DNA of 64,000 bases, from NCBI RefSeq assembly GCF_018398395.1, contig NZ_JAHCBF010000004.1:124001-188000 (forward strand), read 5' to 3'. The notes under the pieces are model-generated. The model did not search any database and had not been told where the DNA came from. It saw nothing but the letters and a program-made list of their open reading frames with translations. Shown in pieces: positions 1 to 8,349 of this stretch. The stretch's first letter is position 1, and every line of letters begins with the position of its first letter. Source of the DNA: Croceicoccus gelatinilyticus (GTDB lineage: Bacteria; Pseudomonadota; Alphaproteobacteria; Sphingomonadales; Sphingomonadaceae). The position numbers and the translations under genes were made by a program.

Positions 1-141
1 CAGGAATTCGGCGTCGGTGTACCGGCTGCCGGGAATGTCCGGCAGGTTCGGGAAGCCTTCGGGCGGGCCCTTGCGGTCCCGTTCGTAATCCATACGCGCG
101 AAGTCGTTTTCCGGTTTTTGGTTCGTAACCAGATCGAGCAT
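1..141 (-). CDS. N-terminal fragment of probable Rieske ring-hydroxylating oxygenase alpha subunit
   Basis: Only the first 47 codons lie in the window; the gene runs off the left edge. The reading frame starts with ATG at 141, preceded by a GGGAGAAG ribosome binding site. The visible protein starts MLDLVTNQ and contains YERDRKGPPEGFPNLPDIPG followed by SRYTDAEF. I recall this type of leader ahead of the Rieske domain in sphingomonad aromatic-ring dioxygenase alpha subunits, but no Rieske or iron-binding residue is visible yet, so the call is tentative. It is divergent from the TetR gene at 357, and the palindrome at 202-223 lies between them, so TetR control is likely. Confidence 0.5.
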   Translation of the reverse strand, partial: MLDLVTNQKPENDFARMDYERDRKGPPEGFPNLPDIPGSRYTDAEFL

Positions 142-201
142 CGATGTCTTCTCCCATGCATCGTGCGAGCGCAATTGGGGGCAGCGCTCCGATGTTCTAT
201 T

Positions 202-223
202 AAAAACATACATGACTGTTTTT
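202..223. promoter_or_regulatory. CATG-centred palindromic operator (copy A)
   Basis: Arms AAAAACA and TGTTTTT flank a central CATG with two unpaired bases on each side. It lies between the divergent Rieske-like gene and the TetR gene. The 12-base core CATACATGACTG is identical to that at 5073-5084. It is probably a TetR operator. Confidence 0.6.
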
Positions 224-356
224 GATTCGTCACGCACGATGGTTGCGAAGCTAGCTCTTTCGGGTGTAGAACGTCAACATTCGGTACGCCGGGGCGCAGA
301 TAAACGGACATTTCTACCAAACGCCCGTTTGGTGGAAGCGATCTTGGAGAGGATCG

Positions 357-986
357 ATGGACGCCAATATACTGGACGACATCTCGCATGCCGATCCGGC
401 GCAGAGAAAAGATCGAGAGGAACGTTGGGCACAAGTCGTGGCGGTTTCGGCCGCCCTCTTCGCTCAGAAAGGCTACGAGGCGACTTCCCTGCGCGAAATT
501 GCCGAGCGTGTCGGCATGCTCAAGGGCAGCCTCTATCACTACATCAACGGCAAGAGCGATCTTCTGGTCCACGTCCTGCGCGAGGCGCATTCCCGCGGCG
601 TGCTGGTCCTTACCAAGATCGCGGAACGCGAAGGTCAGGCATTGGAGCGACTGGAAGAAGTCATCACCGCCCATGCCAAGTACATCTGCACCGAACGCGT
701 ATTCACTGCCGGTTTCATCGAAGCACACCGCCATCTGACGCCCGACCGCGCGCGCGAATTCGACGTCGCCGAACGCAATTATCGCAAGGCAGTGGAACGG
801 CTGATCGCGCGCGGACAGGTCGAAGGCGACTTGCGCGACGATCTCGACCCGAAAGTCAGCGCGCTATGCCTGCTGGGTTTTCTAAATTCCCTGCACGGCT
901 GGGTGAAACCGGCCAGCGGCCTGACCACGCGGCGGCTTTGCGACCATGCGCTGGCGATGGGTCTTGGCGGTCTTCGCAAGACCTGA
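357..986 (+). CDS. TetR/AcrR-family transcriptional regulator
   Basis: This 209-residue protein has the TetR layout: an N-terminal helix-turn-helix (about residues 25-70; SLREIAERVGMLKGSLYHYI is the helix-turn-helix core) and a helical C-terminal ligand-binding part that cannot be assigned to a ligand. The start is ATG 357 with GGAGAGG just upstream. It is divergent from the Rieske-like gene and convergent with the crotonase gene (11-base gap). It probably represses the surrounding CoA-linked catabolic genes through the palindromes at 202 and 5067. A larger frame that overlaps it on the same strand is a shadow. Confidence 0.9.
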   Translation: MDANILDDISHADPAQRKDREERWAQVVAVSAALFAQKGYEATSLREIAERVGMLKGSLYHYINGKSDLLVHVLREAHSRGVLVLTKIAEREGQALERLEEVITAHAKYICTERVFTAGFIEAHRHLTPDRAREFDVAERNYRKAVERLIARGQVEGDLRDDLDPKVSALCLLGFLNSLHGWVKPASGLTTRRLCDHALAMGLGGLRKT

Positions 987-997
987 TGACGTGCGGG

Positions 998-1768
998 TCA
1001 GTCCTTGCCGAACGAGGCTCCGCGTTTTTCGGCGTAGGCCGTAACGCCCTCGCGGCTGTCAGCGCTGTCCAGCGTTGCCTTGCCCCATGCATTGCCCAGC
1101 GCCAGCGCCTGTTCGATCGAGACGCCGGTCGAAAGCTCGTACAATTCGCGCCCGTTGCGGATCGCCTGCCAGCTGTTTTCCAGCATCCCGCCGGTCACGG
1201 CCAGCGTCCGCTCCATCAGCTCGGCCCCCGGCACGACTTCGGTGACGACGCCAAGGTCGTAAAGGCGCCGCGCCGGGAACAGTTCGCCGGTCATGATCAT
1301 CGCCAGTGCAGTCGCGCGCGGCACCTGGTGGGCCAGCCGCTGGATACCGCCGGCAAAGGCGAAAAGCCCGCGCTTCACTTCGCTCACACCCATAAACGCG
1401 TGTTCGGCAGCAAAGACCATGTCGCAGGCCATCATGATTTCGAAGCCGCCCGCGACGGCCGTGCCGTTGATCGCGGCGATCAGCGGCTTGTTGCGCTTGC
1501 GTTCGGTGATCCCGCCAAAGCCGCGCCCCGGGATCAACCCGTGACCCGCGCCGTGTTCGGCCGCTTCCTTCAGGTCCATCCCTGCGCAGAACGCGCGGTC
1601 GCCGGTGCCGGTGATGACCATCGCGCCGATCGCGTCGTCGGCTTCCGCCTCGGTAACGGCCGCGTCGATCGCGGCGGACGTGGCGGCATCAAGCGAATTG
1701 CTCGCCTTCGGCCTGTCGATCCGCAGCACGCGGACCTTGCCGTGCGTTTCTGTGACGAGACCCGTCAT
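998..1768 (-). CDS. enoyl-CoA hydratase/isomerase (crotonase) family protein
   Basis: 256 residues, the normal crotonase length. The two oxyanion-hole segments are present: AFCAGMDL near residue 60 and NGTAVAGGFEIMMACD near 105-120. A glutamate in GVSEVKRG fits the catalytic acid position. Enzymes of this family hydrate or isomerise enoyl-CoA thioesters; the actual substrate cannot be told. It sits among a CoA-transferase, a thiolase-fold protein and a Rieske-type oxygenase, so a role in ring- or side-chain beta-oxidation is inferred. The divergent VOC gene begins 26 bases upstream. Confidence 0.9.
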   Translation of the reverse strand: MTGLVTETHGKVRVLRIDRPKASNSLDAATSAAIDAAVTEAEADDAIGAMVITGTGDRAFCAGMDLKEAAEHGAGHGLIPGRGFGGITERKRNKPLIAAINGTAVAGGFEIMMACDMVFAAEHAFMGVSEVKRGLFAFAGGIQRLAHQVPRATALAMIMTGELFPARRLYDLGVVTEVVPGAELMERTLAVTGGMLENSWQAIRNGRELYELSTGVSIEQALALGNAWGKATLDSADSREGVTAYAEKRGASFGKD

Positions 1769-1794
1769 GACGCTGTTCTCCCGGAGTGTGTTTC

Positions 1795-2259
1795 TTGAAA
1801 AGCTTTGCCAACCTGCATCACCACGGCCGCATCGTGACCGACATCGCCGGCTCCATCGCGGCGCTTGAAAGCGATCTCGGCATGACCTTCGCGCCCGTTC
1901 GCAAGTTCGATCCGATCCGCGTCTGGCTGCCTGAAGACGGCTGGGGCGAGGCGCATATCGCGGTTACTTATTCGCGCGTCGGGCCGATCCACCTCGAACT
2001 GATCGAAATGCTGGCCCCCGGCCCCTACGAGGCGCTGAAAGCCGTTTCGACCGACCATGTCGGCGCATGGGTTCCAAACGTCGGTGACGAGGTCGAGGCG
2101 TTGATGGCCGATGGCTGGGACCTCGTCATGGCAGGCGCCTCGCCCAAGCATCGCTACGGGCAGATGGCGTATCTTGCGAAAGACGGCGGGCCGGTGCTGG
2201 AACTCGTGGGCGAACCGATCCGCCCGATGATCGAGGAATGGATCGCCTCGACGGGCTGA
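1795..2259 (+). CDS. VOC (glyoxalase/bleomycin-resistance) family protein
   Basis: About 154 residues with a VOC-type beginning (NLHHHGRIVTDIAGSIAALE: a metal-binding-type His followed by the paired beta-alpha unit) and a later metal-ligand-like glutamate in VLELVGEP. I favour the TTG at 1795, because a GGAG lies 8 bases ahead of it; a GTG at 1786 would overlap that site. VOC members include methylmalonyl-CoA epimerases, ring-cleavage dioxygenases and glyoxalases; the CoA-metabolism context fits an epimerase or hydrolytic step, but this is unproven. Confidence 0.8.
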   Translation: MKSFANLHHHGRIVTDIAGSIAALESDLGMTFAPVRKFDPIRVWLPEDGWGEAHIAVTYSRVGPIHLELIEMLAPGPYEALKAVSTDHVGAWVPNVGDEVEALMADGWDLVMAGASPKHRYGQMAYLAKDGGPVLELVGEPIRPMIEEWIASTG

Positions 2260-2273
2260 AGGCCCGAATCTGT

Positions 2274-3425
2274 TCACACGGTCGCCATGCTGCCGAGGAC
2301 GACGGTGGCCTGACTCGACAGAGTGCCGCCATTGCCATGGGCGAGCGCCAGGTTCATGTCGGCCAGCTGGTTTGCCGCCTCGCCCCGGATCTGGCGCGCG
2401 GCCTCGATGATCGCGAAAAGGCCGTACATCCCCGGATGGCAATAGGACAGGCCGCCGCCGTTGGTATTGACCGGAAGGCTGCCACCCGGCGCAATCGCAC
2501 CCGATGCGACGAAAGGCCCGCCCTCGCCCTTGGCGCAGAAGCCGAGGTCCTCGAGGAACAGGATCGTGTTGATCGTGAAGGCATCGTAGAGCTGCACCGT
2601 GTCGAAGTCCGAAGGCTTCACTCCGGCCATTTCCATCGCCCGCGCGCCCGATTCCCGCGCGCCGGTCATGGTAAGGTCCTGCGCCTGCGCGACCGAGTTC
2701 CACCATGCCGCGGCGGCAGAGCCCAGCACCGGAACCGGCACTTTCGCGCAGTCCTTCGCCCGGTCCATCCGGGTCATCACGATCGCAGCCGCGCCATCGG
2801 TCACGAGGCAGCAGTCGGCCTTCGAAATCGGCGTGCTGATCATGCGGGCCGAAAGACAGTCCTCCATCGTCAGCGAACCATGCGCGAAAGCCTCGGGATT
2901 GGTCTGCGCCCATGCCCGCGCCGCCAGCGCGACCGAGGCCAGTTCCTCGCGCGTCGTGCCGAAGACATGCATGTGCCGCGCGGCGGCGAGCGCATAGGAC
3001 GATAGCGGGAATAACGGCTTGTAAGGCTCGTCCCACTGGTTGCTGGTGATCTTCGTCGCCAGCTTTCCGCCGCTCGTCCGCTGGTTCGAGCCATAAGCGA
3101 TCAGCGCACAGTCGATGTACCCCGCCTCCAGCGCGAGCGCGGCGCTGGCGATGTGGCTCATGAAGGCCGACCCGCCGGTGCGGTTGTTGTCGGTATAGCG
3201 CGGCCTGATCCCGAGATATTCGGCAAAGGACAGCCCCGCGAAAAAGTCTGCAGGCTGGCAGACATAGAGCGCGTCGACATCGGCCAGCGTCAGACCCGCA
3301 TCGTCGAGCGCCATCAGCCCGGCCTTTGCGGTCAGTTCCATCGATGTATGGCCCGGAGCCTCGCCAACCCCGTATGTCGCAAGGCCGGCGATCGCGGTCC
3401 GCCCGCGTGGGAAGACGTCGCTCAT
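2274..3425 (-). CDS. thiolase-fold protein of SCP2/Ltp type, probable CoA-ester aldolase
   Basis: 383 residues of the SCP2-thiolase/lipid-transfer family. The position of the thiolase nucleophile reads DNNRTGGSAF (residues 79-88) and has no cysteine; there is none between C56 and C106. The C-terminal catalytic segment is NTNGGGLSYCHPG (residues 321-333, H330 kept), and the usual second active cysteine is replaced in AHGNGGTLSS. Loss of the nucleophile is known for Ltp2-type retro-aldolases of steroid side-chain degradation, which work with a DUF35 partner. Here the DUF35 gene is directly upstream, joined by an ATGA overlap. I infer an aldolase rather than a true thiolase; a scavenger thiolase-like protein remains possible. 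Confidence 0.8.
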   Translation of the reverse strand: MSDVFPRGRTAIAGLATYGVGEAPGHTSMELTAKAGLMALDDAGLTLADVDALYVCQPADFFAGLSFAEYLGIRPRYTDNNRTGGSAFMSHIASAALALEAGYIDCALIAYGSNQRTSGGKLATKITSNQWDEPYKPLFPLSSYALAAARHMHVFGTTREELASVALAARAWAQTNPEAFAHGSLTMEDCLSARMISTPISKADCCLVTDGAAAIVMTRMDRAKDCAKVPVPVLGSAAAAWWNSVAQAQDLTMTGARESGARAMEMAGVKPSDFDTVQLYDAFTINTILFLEDLGFCAKGEGGPFVASGAIAPGGSLPVNTNGGGLSYCHPGMYGLFAIIEAARQIRGEAANQLADMNLALAHGNGGTLSSQATVVLGSMATV

Positions 3426-3790
3426 GACGCACCCCTTGCGAGCCGGAACAGCAGGACCGGTTCCTCACCGCTCCTGTCGATATACGCCTCGACTTCCTGC
3501 CCGATTTCCAGCGTGTCAGGTGCTACGTCCTCGACACGGCTCATCAGCCGCGCGCCTTCGTCGAGATCGACCAGCACGACATTGTAGGGCTCCTGCGGCG
3601 GCCTGCGCTGGACCCATGTCAGCGAATAAATCGTGCCCCTTCCCGAAGCCTCGAACCATTCGAGCCCGCCTTCGCCGGTGCCGGGGGCAGCCACGCGCGG
3701 CGGGAAGACGGCCTTGCCGTCCGCCGTGCGCTGCAAAAGCAACCGCCCTTCGGCCAGCGCCTCACGCCATTCCGCTTCGGGTCCCTTCAC
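3422..3790 (-). CDS. DUF35 OB-fold protein, partner of the thiolase-fold protein
   Basis: 122 residues matching the DUF35 architecture: an N-terminal segment ending in the typical FPPR (residues 29-32), then a beta-rich OB fold (GTIYSLTWVQRR to EVEAYI). In the family the N-terminal part is often a four-cysteine zinc ribbon; this protein has no cysteine at all, so the ribbon cannot bind zinc in the usual way. The start is a GTG that overlaps the stop of the CoA-transferase gene (GTGA), and its own stop overlaps the next start (ATGA). The three genes are therefore translationally coupled and their products probably form or feed one complex. Confidence 0.85.
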   Translation of the reverse strand: MKGPEAEWREALAEGRLLLQRTADGKAVFPPRVAAPGTGEGGLEWFEASGRGTIYSLTWVQRRPPQEPYNVVLVDLDEGARLMSRVEDVAPDTLEIGQEVEAYIDRSGEEPVLLFRLARGAS

Positions 3791-5004
3791 GCGGCGACAC
3801 CTGCCTTTGCTACTGCGCCCTTGGCGACAAGATCCTCGATCTCGGCATCGCTGAAGCCCGCATCGCGCAGGATCGCTTCGCCATCACCGCCGAGTTCCGG
3901 GCCGGGATCGCCGATCGCGCCGGGGGTGTCGGAAAAGCTCGTCGGAATGCCGGGGAAACGGATCGTGCCCATCTCGGTATTACGTTCGTCCCAGAAGCCG
4001 GTTTCTTCAAGATGCGGATCGACCAACAGGTCTTCCAGGCTGGCGATCGCGGTCGCGGGGATGTGCGCACGGCGGAACAGTTCGACCCATTCCTCCGTCG
4101 TGCGCGTTTCCAGCACGCGCGCGACCTGAGCCAGCACCTTGCCGATATTCTGCGTGCGCGTCCGCATCGAGGCGTAGATCGGGTCTTTCGACCACTCGGG
4201 GTGGCCGAGCTCTGCAAAGAAGTTCTGCCAGTGCCGATCGTTGTAGATCATGACCCCGATATAACCGTCCGACGTGCGATAGGGCCTGCGCGCCTCTGAC
4301 GTAGCGCGCGGATATTCGGGCGGGCCCTGCGGCGGCACGAAAAGCGAGCCGCACAGGTGTTCGACCATCGCGAAAGACACCAGCGTCTCGAACATCGGGA
4401 CCTCGATCTCCTGCCCGCGTCCCGTCTTCTCGCGCGCGTAGAGCGCGGCCATGACCGAGTAGGCACCGGTAAGCCCCGCAACCTTGTCCGCAATCACCGT
4501 CGCCGTATAGGTCGGCACGCCGTCCGAAAGCTTGGCCTGAAGATCGACGATTCCCGATGCGGCCTGCACGATGTCGTCATAGGCCGGATAGTCGCGATAG
4601 GGCCCGTTGCGCGAAAAGCCGTACATGTTGGCGTAGATGATCCGCTCGTTCGCGCCGCACAAAGCCGCATAGTCGAGCCCGAGGCGCCCGATGGCGCTGG
4701 CCCGCATCGAATGGATGAAGACATCCGCCTCACCCGCCAGCCGCAGCAGCGTATCGCGCCCTTCCGGGTTTTTCAGGTCGAGCACGATCGAGCGTTTGCC
4801 GCGATTGACGTTGAGGAACATTGCCCCGCGCGAATGGTCCGGCCCCGGGGGGATAAAGCGCGTGGTATCGCCTTGCGGGCTTTCCACCTTGATGACGTCG
4901 GCGCCAAGATCGGCGAAGATCTGGGTTGCGTAAGGCCCCATCAGCACGCTCGTCAGGTCCAGCACTTTCACGCCGGCCAATGGCCCCTTGCCGCGTCCGC
5001 TCAC
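3787..5004 (-). CDS. CaiB/BaiF family (class III) CoA-transferase
   Basis: 405 residues, typical for class III CoA-transferases. The N-terminal LAGVKVLDLTSVLMGPYATQ and ADLGADVIKVE motifs are diagnostic. D173 in IADKVAGLTGA falls at the place of the catalytic aspartate (D169 in formyl-CoA transferase) that carries the acyl anhydride. It should move CoA onto an organic acid substrate and so start its CoA-linked degradation. It is the first gene of the CoA-transferase/DUF35/thiolase operon, and the palindrome at 5067-5090 lies about 65 bases upstream of its start. Confidence 0.9.
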   Translation of the reverse strand: MSGRGKGPLAGVKVLDLTSVLMGPYATQIFADLGADVIKVESPQGDTTRFIPPGPDHSRGAMFLNVNRGKRSIVLDLKNPEGRDTLLRLAGEADVFIHSMRASAIGRLGLDYAALCGANERIIYANMYGFSRNGPYRDYPAYDDIVQAASGIVDLQAKLSDGVPTYTATVIADKVAGLTGAYSVMAALYAREKTGRGQEIEVPMFETLVSFAMVEHLCGSLFVPPQGPPEYPRATSEARRPYRTSDGYIGVMIYNDRHWQNFFAELGHPEWSKDPIYASMRTRTQNIGKVLAQVARVLETRTTEEWVELFRRAHIPATAIASLEDLLVDPHLEETGFWDERNTEMGTIRFPGIPTSFSDTPGAIGDPGPELGGDGEAILRDAGFSDAEIEDLVAKGAVAKAGVAA

Positions 5005-5066
5005 AGGTCTTCTCCACGCATCACTTGTTCTCTTCCTTGCCCGTCTAGCGCAGAACCGGCATCAAA

Positions 5067-5090
5067 AAAAGACATACATGACTGTCTTTT
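5067..5090. promoter_or_regulatory. CATG-centred palindromic operator (copy B)
   Basis: Perfect 8-base arms AAAAGACA and TGTCTTTT flank N2-CATG-N2, in the 158-base divergent region between the CoA-transferase operon and the TIM-barrel gene. The core CATACATGACTG is the same as in copy A, so both divergent promoters are probably controlled by one regulator. Confidence 0.6.
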
Positions 5091-5162
5091 CGTGTTAGCC
5101 GAAAGGAAAGTCGCAAGCCCCTTTAAGGGCGCGAGAATGGCACTATCGAGAGGACCCGCCAA

Positions 5163-5966
5163 GTGAGCGACAACTTCCCGCTTTCGCTGCACCACCTGAC
5201 CGCGCTCGACGCGACACCTGCGCAGCTGGTCGAACTCGCCCGCGACAACGGGTGCGCACACGTCTGCCTGTTTACTTATGTGCCGGAGGCCGCACGGGCC
5301 GCGTTCCCGATGGTCATGCCGGAGGATGTGTCTGCCCTGAAGGCGGTGATGGACAAATGCGGCGTGACTGCCTGCAACCTCGAAGTCTTCCCTCTCGACG
5401 GCACCGACGACACGGCGGGCTTTGCCTCAGCGCTCGAAACCGGAGCCGCACTCGGCGCGACGCGGGCGACAGCGCACATCCACGAGATCGCGGACGAGGA
5501 AGAAGCCATCGCCCGGTTCGCGGCGTTCTGCAATCTGGCGGGCGAACACGGCATCATCGCGGGGCTGGAGTTCAACGCCTTCTCCGCCGTCAACGACATC
5601 GAGAGCGCGGCACGCATCGTGCGCGGGGCCGGACGCGGCAACGGCCAACTGGTCTGCGATGCGCTGCATCTGTTCCGCAACGGCGGTTCGGTCGAGGCCG
5701 TCGCCGCGCAGGCCGACATCATCGGCTATGCCCAGTTCTGCGACGGCCCAATGGAGCGAGATAGAGCCGAATGGTGGCGCGAGGCGGTGGGCACACGCGA
5801 ACTGCCGGGGCGCGGGGAATTTCCGCTGGGCGCGCTTGCCGGCGTGCTTCGGGCAGGCACGGTCATCGAAGTCGAAGTCCCGCGCAAGGCCGAGATCAAG
5901 GAAGGTGTACCCGCCGCCGACCGCGTTCGCGCGGCCGTGGCGGCCGTGAAGTCCGTGCTCCCCTAG
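5163..5966 (+). CDS. sugar phosphate isomerase/epimerase-like TIM-barrel protein
   Basis: 267 residues. The pattern fits the xylose-isomerase-like/AP-endonuclease-2 TIM barrel: TAHIHEIAD, then IIAGLEFNAFSAVND with a metal-ligand-type glutamate, LVCDALHLFRNGG with Asp and His, and GYAQFCDGP. Enzymes of this fold isomerise or epimerise small polyols or hydroxy acids through a divalent metal; the substrate here is unknown. The start is GTG 5163, with a GAGAGGA site about 10 bases ahead. The last codons overlap the convergent TetR gene by 4 bases. Its promoter is shared with the CoA-transferase operon. Confidence 0.75.
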   Translation: MSDNFPLSLHHLTALDATPAQLVELARDNGCAHVCLFTYVPEAARAAFPMVMPEDVSALKAVMDKCGVTACNLEVFPLDGTDDTAGFASALETGAALGATRATAHIHEIADEEEAIARFAAFCNLAGEHGIIAGLEFNAFSAVNDIESAARIVRGAGRGNGQLVCDALHLFRNGGSVEAVAAQADIIGYAQFCDGPMERDRAEWWREAVGTRELPGRGEFPLGALAGVLRAGTVIEVEVPRKAEIKEGVPAADRVRAAVAAVKSVLP

Positions 5967-6595
5967 GGGGCCTTCGGCCGCATTTCGATAATCTTGGCCT
6001 CCAGCATCTTGAGCAGATGCGGCACCATTTCCTTTTCCAGCGCTCCGGTAGAAAGACTGGTCGCCATACCTTCCATCAGCGTCTGCGACAGCGCGATGGC
6101 CTTGGCGAAATCGTCGGGCGCCGAGTGCCATTCGGGATAGAGCGCGATCGCCTCGCTCATGAAGCGTTCGCGGTACTCGGTCTGAAGCGGGCGCATGATC
6201 TCCGCGAGAACTTCGTCGGTGCGGGCCGCCATCGCCAGTTCCTGGAAGGCAAGAAACGCGGGCTTCTGAACCTGCTTCCAGTAAGCATAGACCATCGTCG
6301 CCGGTTCGTGATCGCCGGTTTCCGACGATCTGCGGAATGCACGCAAACGGCGTTCGTGCAGTTCCACGATCGTCGCACGGATCAGGGTCGCGCTGTTTTC
6401 GAAATGATGCAGCATCGCGCCGCGCGACAGGCCTGCCTCTGACGCAACCAGCGGCGTTGTCGTGCGCGCATATCCCACTTTGACGAGGCACTGGATCGTC
6501 GCCTCGATCAACCGGCCCCGCGTCTGCGCGCTCTTAATCGACTGGCGGGTCGGTGCCTGCTCTTCGCCTGCGGCCTTCTTTGTTCTTGTTGCCAC
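5963..6595 (-). CDS. TetR-family transcriptional regulator
   Basis: 210 residues, GTG start at 6595. The N-terminal part (residues about 20-65) has the TetR helix-turn-helix: SAQTRGRLIEATIQCLVKVG followed by TTPLVASEAGLSRGAMLHHF. The C-terminal domain is helical with no assignable ligand. It is convergent with the TIM-barrel gene. About 75 bases upstream of its start is a degenerate copy of the CATG palindrome (6671-6688), so autoregulation by this protein, or cross-control by the first TetR, is plausible. Confidence 0.88.
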   Translation of the reverse strand: MATRTKKAAGEEQAPTRQSIKSAQTRGRLIEATIQCLVKVGYARTTTPLVASEAGLSRGAMLHHFENSATLIRATIVELHERRLRAFRRSSETGDHEPATMVYAYWKQVQKPAFLAFQELAMAARTDEVLAEIMRPLQTEYRERFMSEAIALYPEWHSAPDDFAKAIALSQTLMEGMATSLSTGALEKEMVPHLLKMLEAKIIEMRPKAP

Positions 6596-6670
6596 TAGAG
6601 GCTCCCGAATTATCGCGCACCCCGCACTGGCAGGGCCGCTTTCTTTTCCGGCGCCTCTCCTACGCCAGTT

Positions 6671-6688
6671 AATCAGTCATGATTGTTT
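6671..6688. promoter_or_regulatory. CATG-centred operator-like site (copy C, degenerate)
   Basis: CA-N2-CATG-N2-TG followed by a run of T (CAGTCATGATTG core), upstream of the second TetR gene. The arms pair incompletely (AA-CA against TG-TT). It is inferred to be the same operator type as copies A and B. Confidence 0.45.
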
Positions 6689-6747
6689 TTTTGACCGCTC
6701 TCGTCAATCCGCGGCGTGAAATTGCCCCCGATCGGGACCGTGCGGTG

Positions 6748-7695
6748 TCAGTGCCCGCCTCCGCCGTCCAGCTTGAAGACCTTGTGCAGGACGAAGACGA
6801 TGATCGCACCAAGGATGAGGCCCAGGATCGCGGAAGCCGTTGCAAAGGACAGCCAGCCCAGCGCACCGCCCAGCGCACCGGTCGCCATCTCGACGTGATG
6901 TTCCATGCCATGGACGATGTCGTAGAGCGTATGCCAGCCCAGGTCGTGCGTTCCGTGCAGAACGATCCCGCCGCCGACCCACAGCATCGCGATCGTGCCG
7001 ACGAACGACAGGGTAACGAGCAGCTTGGGCATGGCAGCAAGCAGGAACTGGCCGAACTTCTGCGCGGCTTCTGACGGTTTTTTGGCGAGATGCAGGCCGA
7101 TATCGTCCATTTTCACGATAAGGCCGACCGCACCATAAACGACTACCGTGAACATCACGCCGATAATCGCCAGCACAATGGCACGCTGCCACAAGGATAC
7201 GTCGGCAATTTCGTTCAGGGTGATCGCCATGATTTCGGCAGAGAGGATGAGATCCGTCCGGATCGCGCCCGAGGTACGCTTCTTCTCGAACTCGGCCATG
7301 TTCTCCGGTTCGTCCTCAAGCGTTTCGCCATGCTTGGCACCGCCGAGTTTCTCGATGACCTTTTCTGCGCCTTCATAGCAAAGGAACAGCCCGCCCAGCA
7401 TCAGGATGGGCGTGATGGCCACGGGCAGGAATTCACTGAGCAGGAGAGCTGCCGGAAGCAGGATCAGCAGCTTGTTGCGCAGCGACCCCTTGGTGATCTT
7501 CCAGATAATTGGCAATTCGCGTTCGGGCGTGATGCCGGTGACATAGCTTGGCGTCACCGCCGCATCATCGATAACCACGCCCGCCGCCTTGGATCCGGCC
7601 TTGGAGGCTGCGACGCCGACGTCGTCCATGCTGGAGGCTGCGGCGCGGGCGATAAGGGCAACGTCGTCGAGAAGCGCGACCAGACCTGAGGGCAA
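6748..7695 (-). CDS. DUF808 inner-membrane protein
   Basis: 315 residues beginning MPSGLVALLDDVALIARAAA, the recognisable start of the DUF808 (YedI-like) family. At least four hydrophobic membrane segments are visible: LLILLPAALLLSEFLPVAIT, a stretch near residue 170-195, one near 215-240 and the C-terminal LGLILGAIIVFVLHKVF. The start is a TTG at 7695 with AAAGGAT ahead of it; no better ATG is present. No biochemical role is established for this family as far as I know. It stands alone between the TetR gene and rpmE. Confidence 0.85.
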   Translation of the reverse strand: MPSGLVALLDDVALIARAAASSMDDVGVAASKAGSKAAGVVIDDAAVTPSYVTGITPERELPIIWKITKGSLRNKLLILLPAALLLSEFLPVAITPILMLGGLFLCYEGAEKVIEKLGGAKHGETLEDEPENMAEFEKKRTSGAIRTDLILSAEIMAITLNEIADVSLWQRAIVLAIIGVMFTVVVYGAVGLIVKMDDIGLHLAKKPSEAAQKFGQFLLAAMPKLLVTLSFVGTIAMLWVGGGIVLHGTHDLGWHTLYDIVHGMEHHVEMATGALGGALGWLSFATASAILGLILGAIIVFVLHKVFKLDGGGGH

Positions 7696-7796
7696 CGGTA
7701 ATCCTTTCGAACCAAGTTCTGCAGGGCAGACGGTTCGACCGGCCCCCGGTTCCCGTTGTTAGCCGGTGCTTTCAAAAAGGCAAACACCTGTGCCCC

Positions 7797-7828
7797 AAAC
7801 GAAAAGGGCGGCCCCGCAGGACCGCCCC
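7797..7828 (-). terminator. intrinsic terminator of rpmE
   Basis: On the minus strand a GGGCGG...CCGCCC stem (7806-7827) is followed by TTTTCGTTTG. It lies about 50 bases past the rpmE stop. Confidence 0.75.
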
Positions 7829-7875
7829 ATCGTGTCTGTTGCGCCGACGGGCGCCTCTTCCCTTGCGGGAGGAGC

Positions 7876-8100
7876 TTACTTCTTGAGCTTGAGGCCGCCG
7901 AAGCGCTGGTTGAAGCGGGCGACGCGGCCGCCTTCGTTCACCACGCGGTTGCCGCCGGTCCATGCCGGGTGGCTGGTCGGGTCGATTTCGAGCGTCAGCG
8001 TGTCGCCTTCGCTGCCCCAGGTGGAGCGCGTTTCGAACACGGTGCCGTCAGTCATCTGCACCTTGATCGTGTGGTAGTCGGGGTGGGTATCGGCCTTCAT
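7876..8100 (-). CDS. rpmE: 50S ribosomal protein L31
   Basis: 74 residues, [20 protein letters not shown], a clear bL31 with the conserved HPDY start and the SHPAWTG segment. It lacks the CxxC zinc ligands found in zinc-binding L31 forms (there is no cysteine), the C-minus form common in alphaproteobacteria. It is a monocistronic gene with its own terminator, and 249 bases without a gene separate it from fabZ. Confidence 0.95.
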   Translation of the reverse strand: MKADTHPDYHTIKVQMTDGTVFETRSTWGSEGDTLTLEIDPTSHPAWTGGNRVVNEGGRVARFNQRFGGLKLKK

Positions 8101-8349
8101 GACTTCAAATCTCCGTCAATGCGCCGGTTCCGACCGGCGGCACGGTGTGTCTCTTGGAAAGCGGCGCGCTTAACCGCGAATCGATTCAAAAGCAAGCAAA
8201 GCGGCGCATCAAAATCGGTTCGAGGTTCGGTCCAGAGCGAGGCGAAAATGGTGGTGGGCGGTGAACCGGAGCGCAGCGACCTTCTGGTCGTGAGCACCGG
8301 AAGCGCCGACCGGCGCCATTTGCAGGCCGCTATGGGCCGGAGATCGAGC
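8101..8349. other. intergenic stretch between rpmE and fabZ
   Basis: These 249 bases hold the rpmE promoter/leader and the fabZ 3' flank. I see no convincing ORF and no clear intrinsic terminator in it. Confidence 0.5.

Noticed and set aside
212-1798. Long plus-strand frame of 528 codons covering TetR and crotonase genes
   Set aside because: It runs over two well-supported genes in other frames, its protein is Arg/Pro/Ala-rich without motifs, and it has no ribosome binding site.
1765-3468. Minus-strand frame of 567 codons across the VOC and thiolase-type genes
   Set aside because: It overlaps the real thiolase and VOC genes and has the low-complexity look of a shadow frame in GC-rich DNA.
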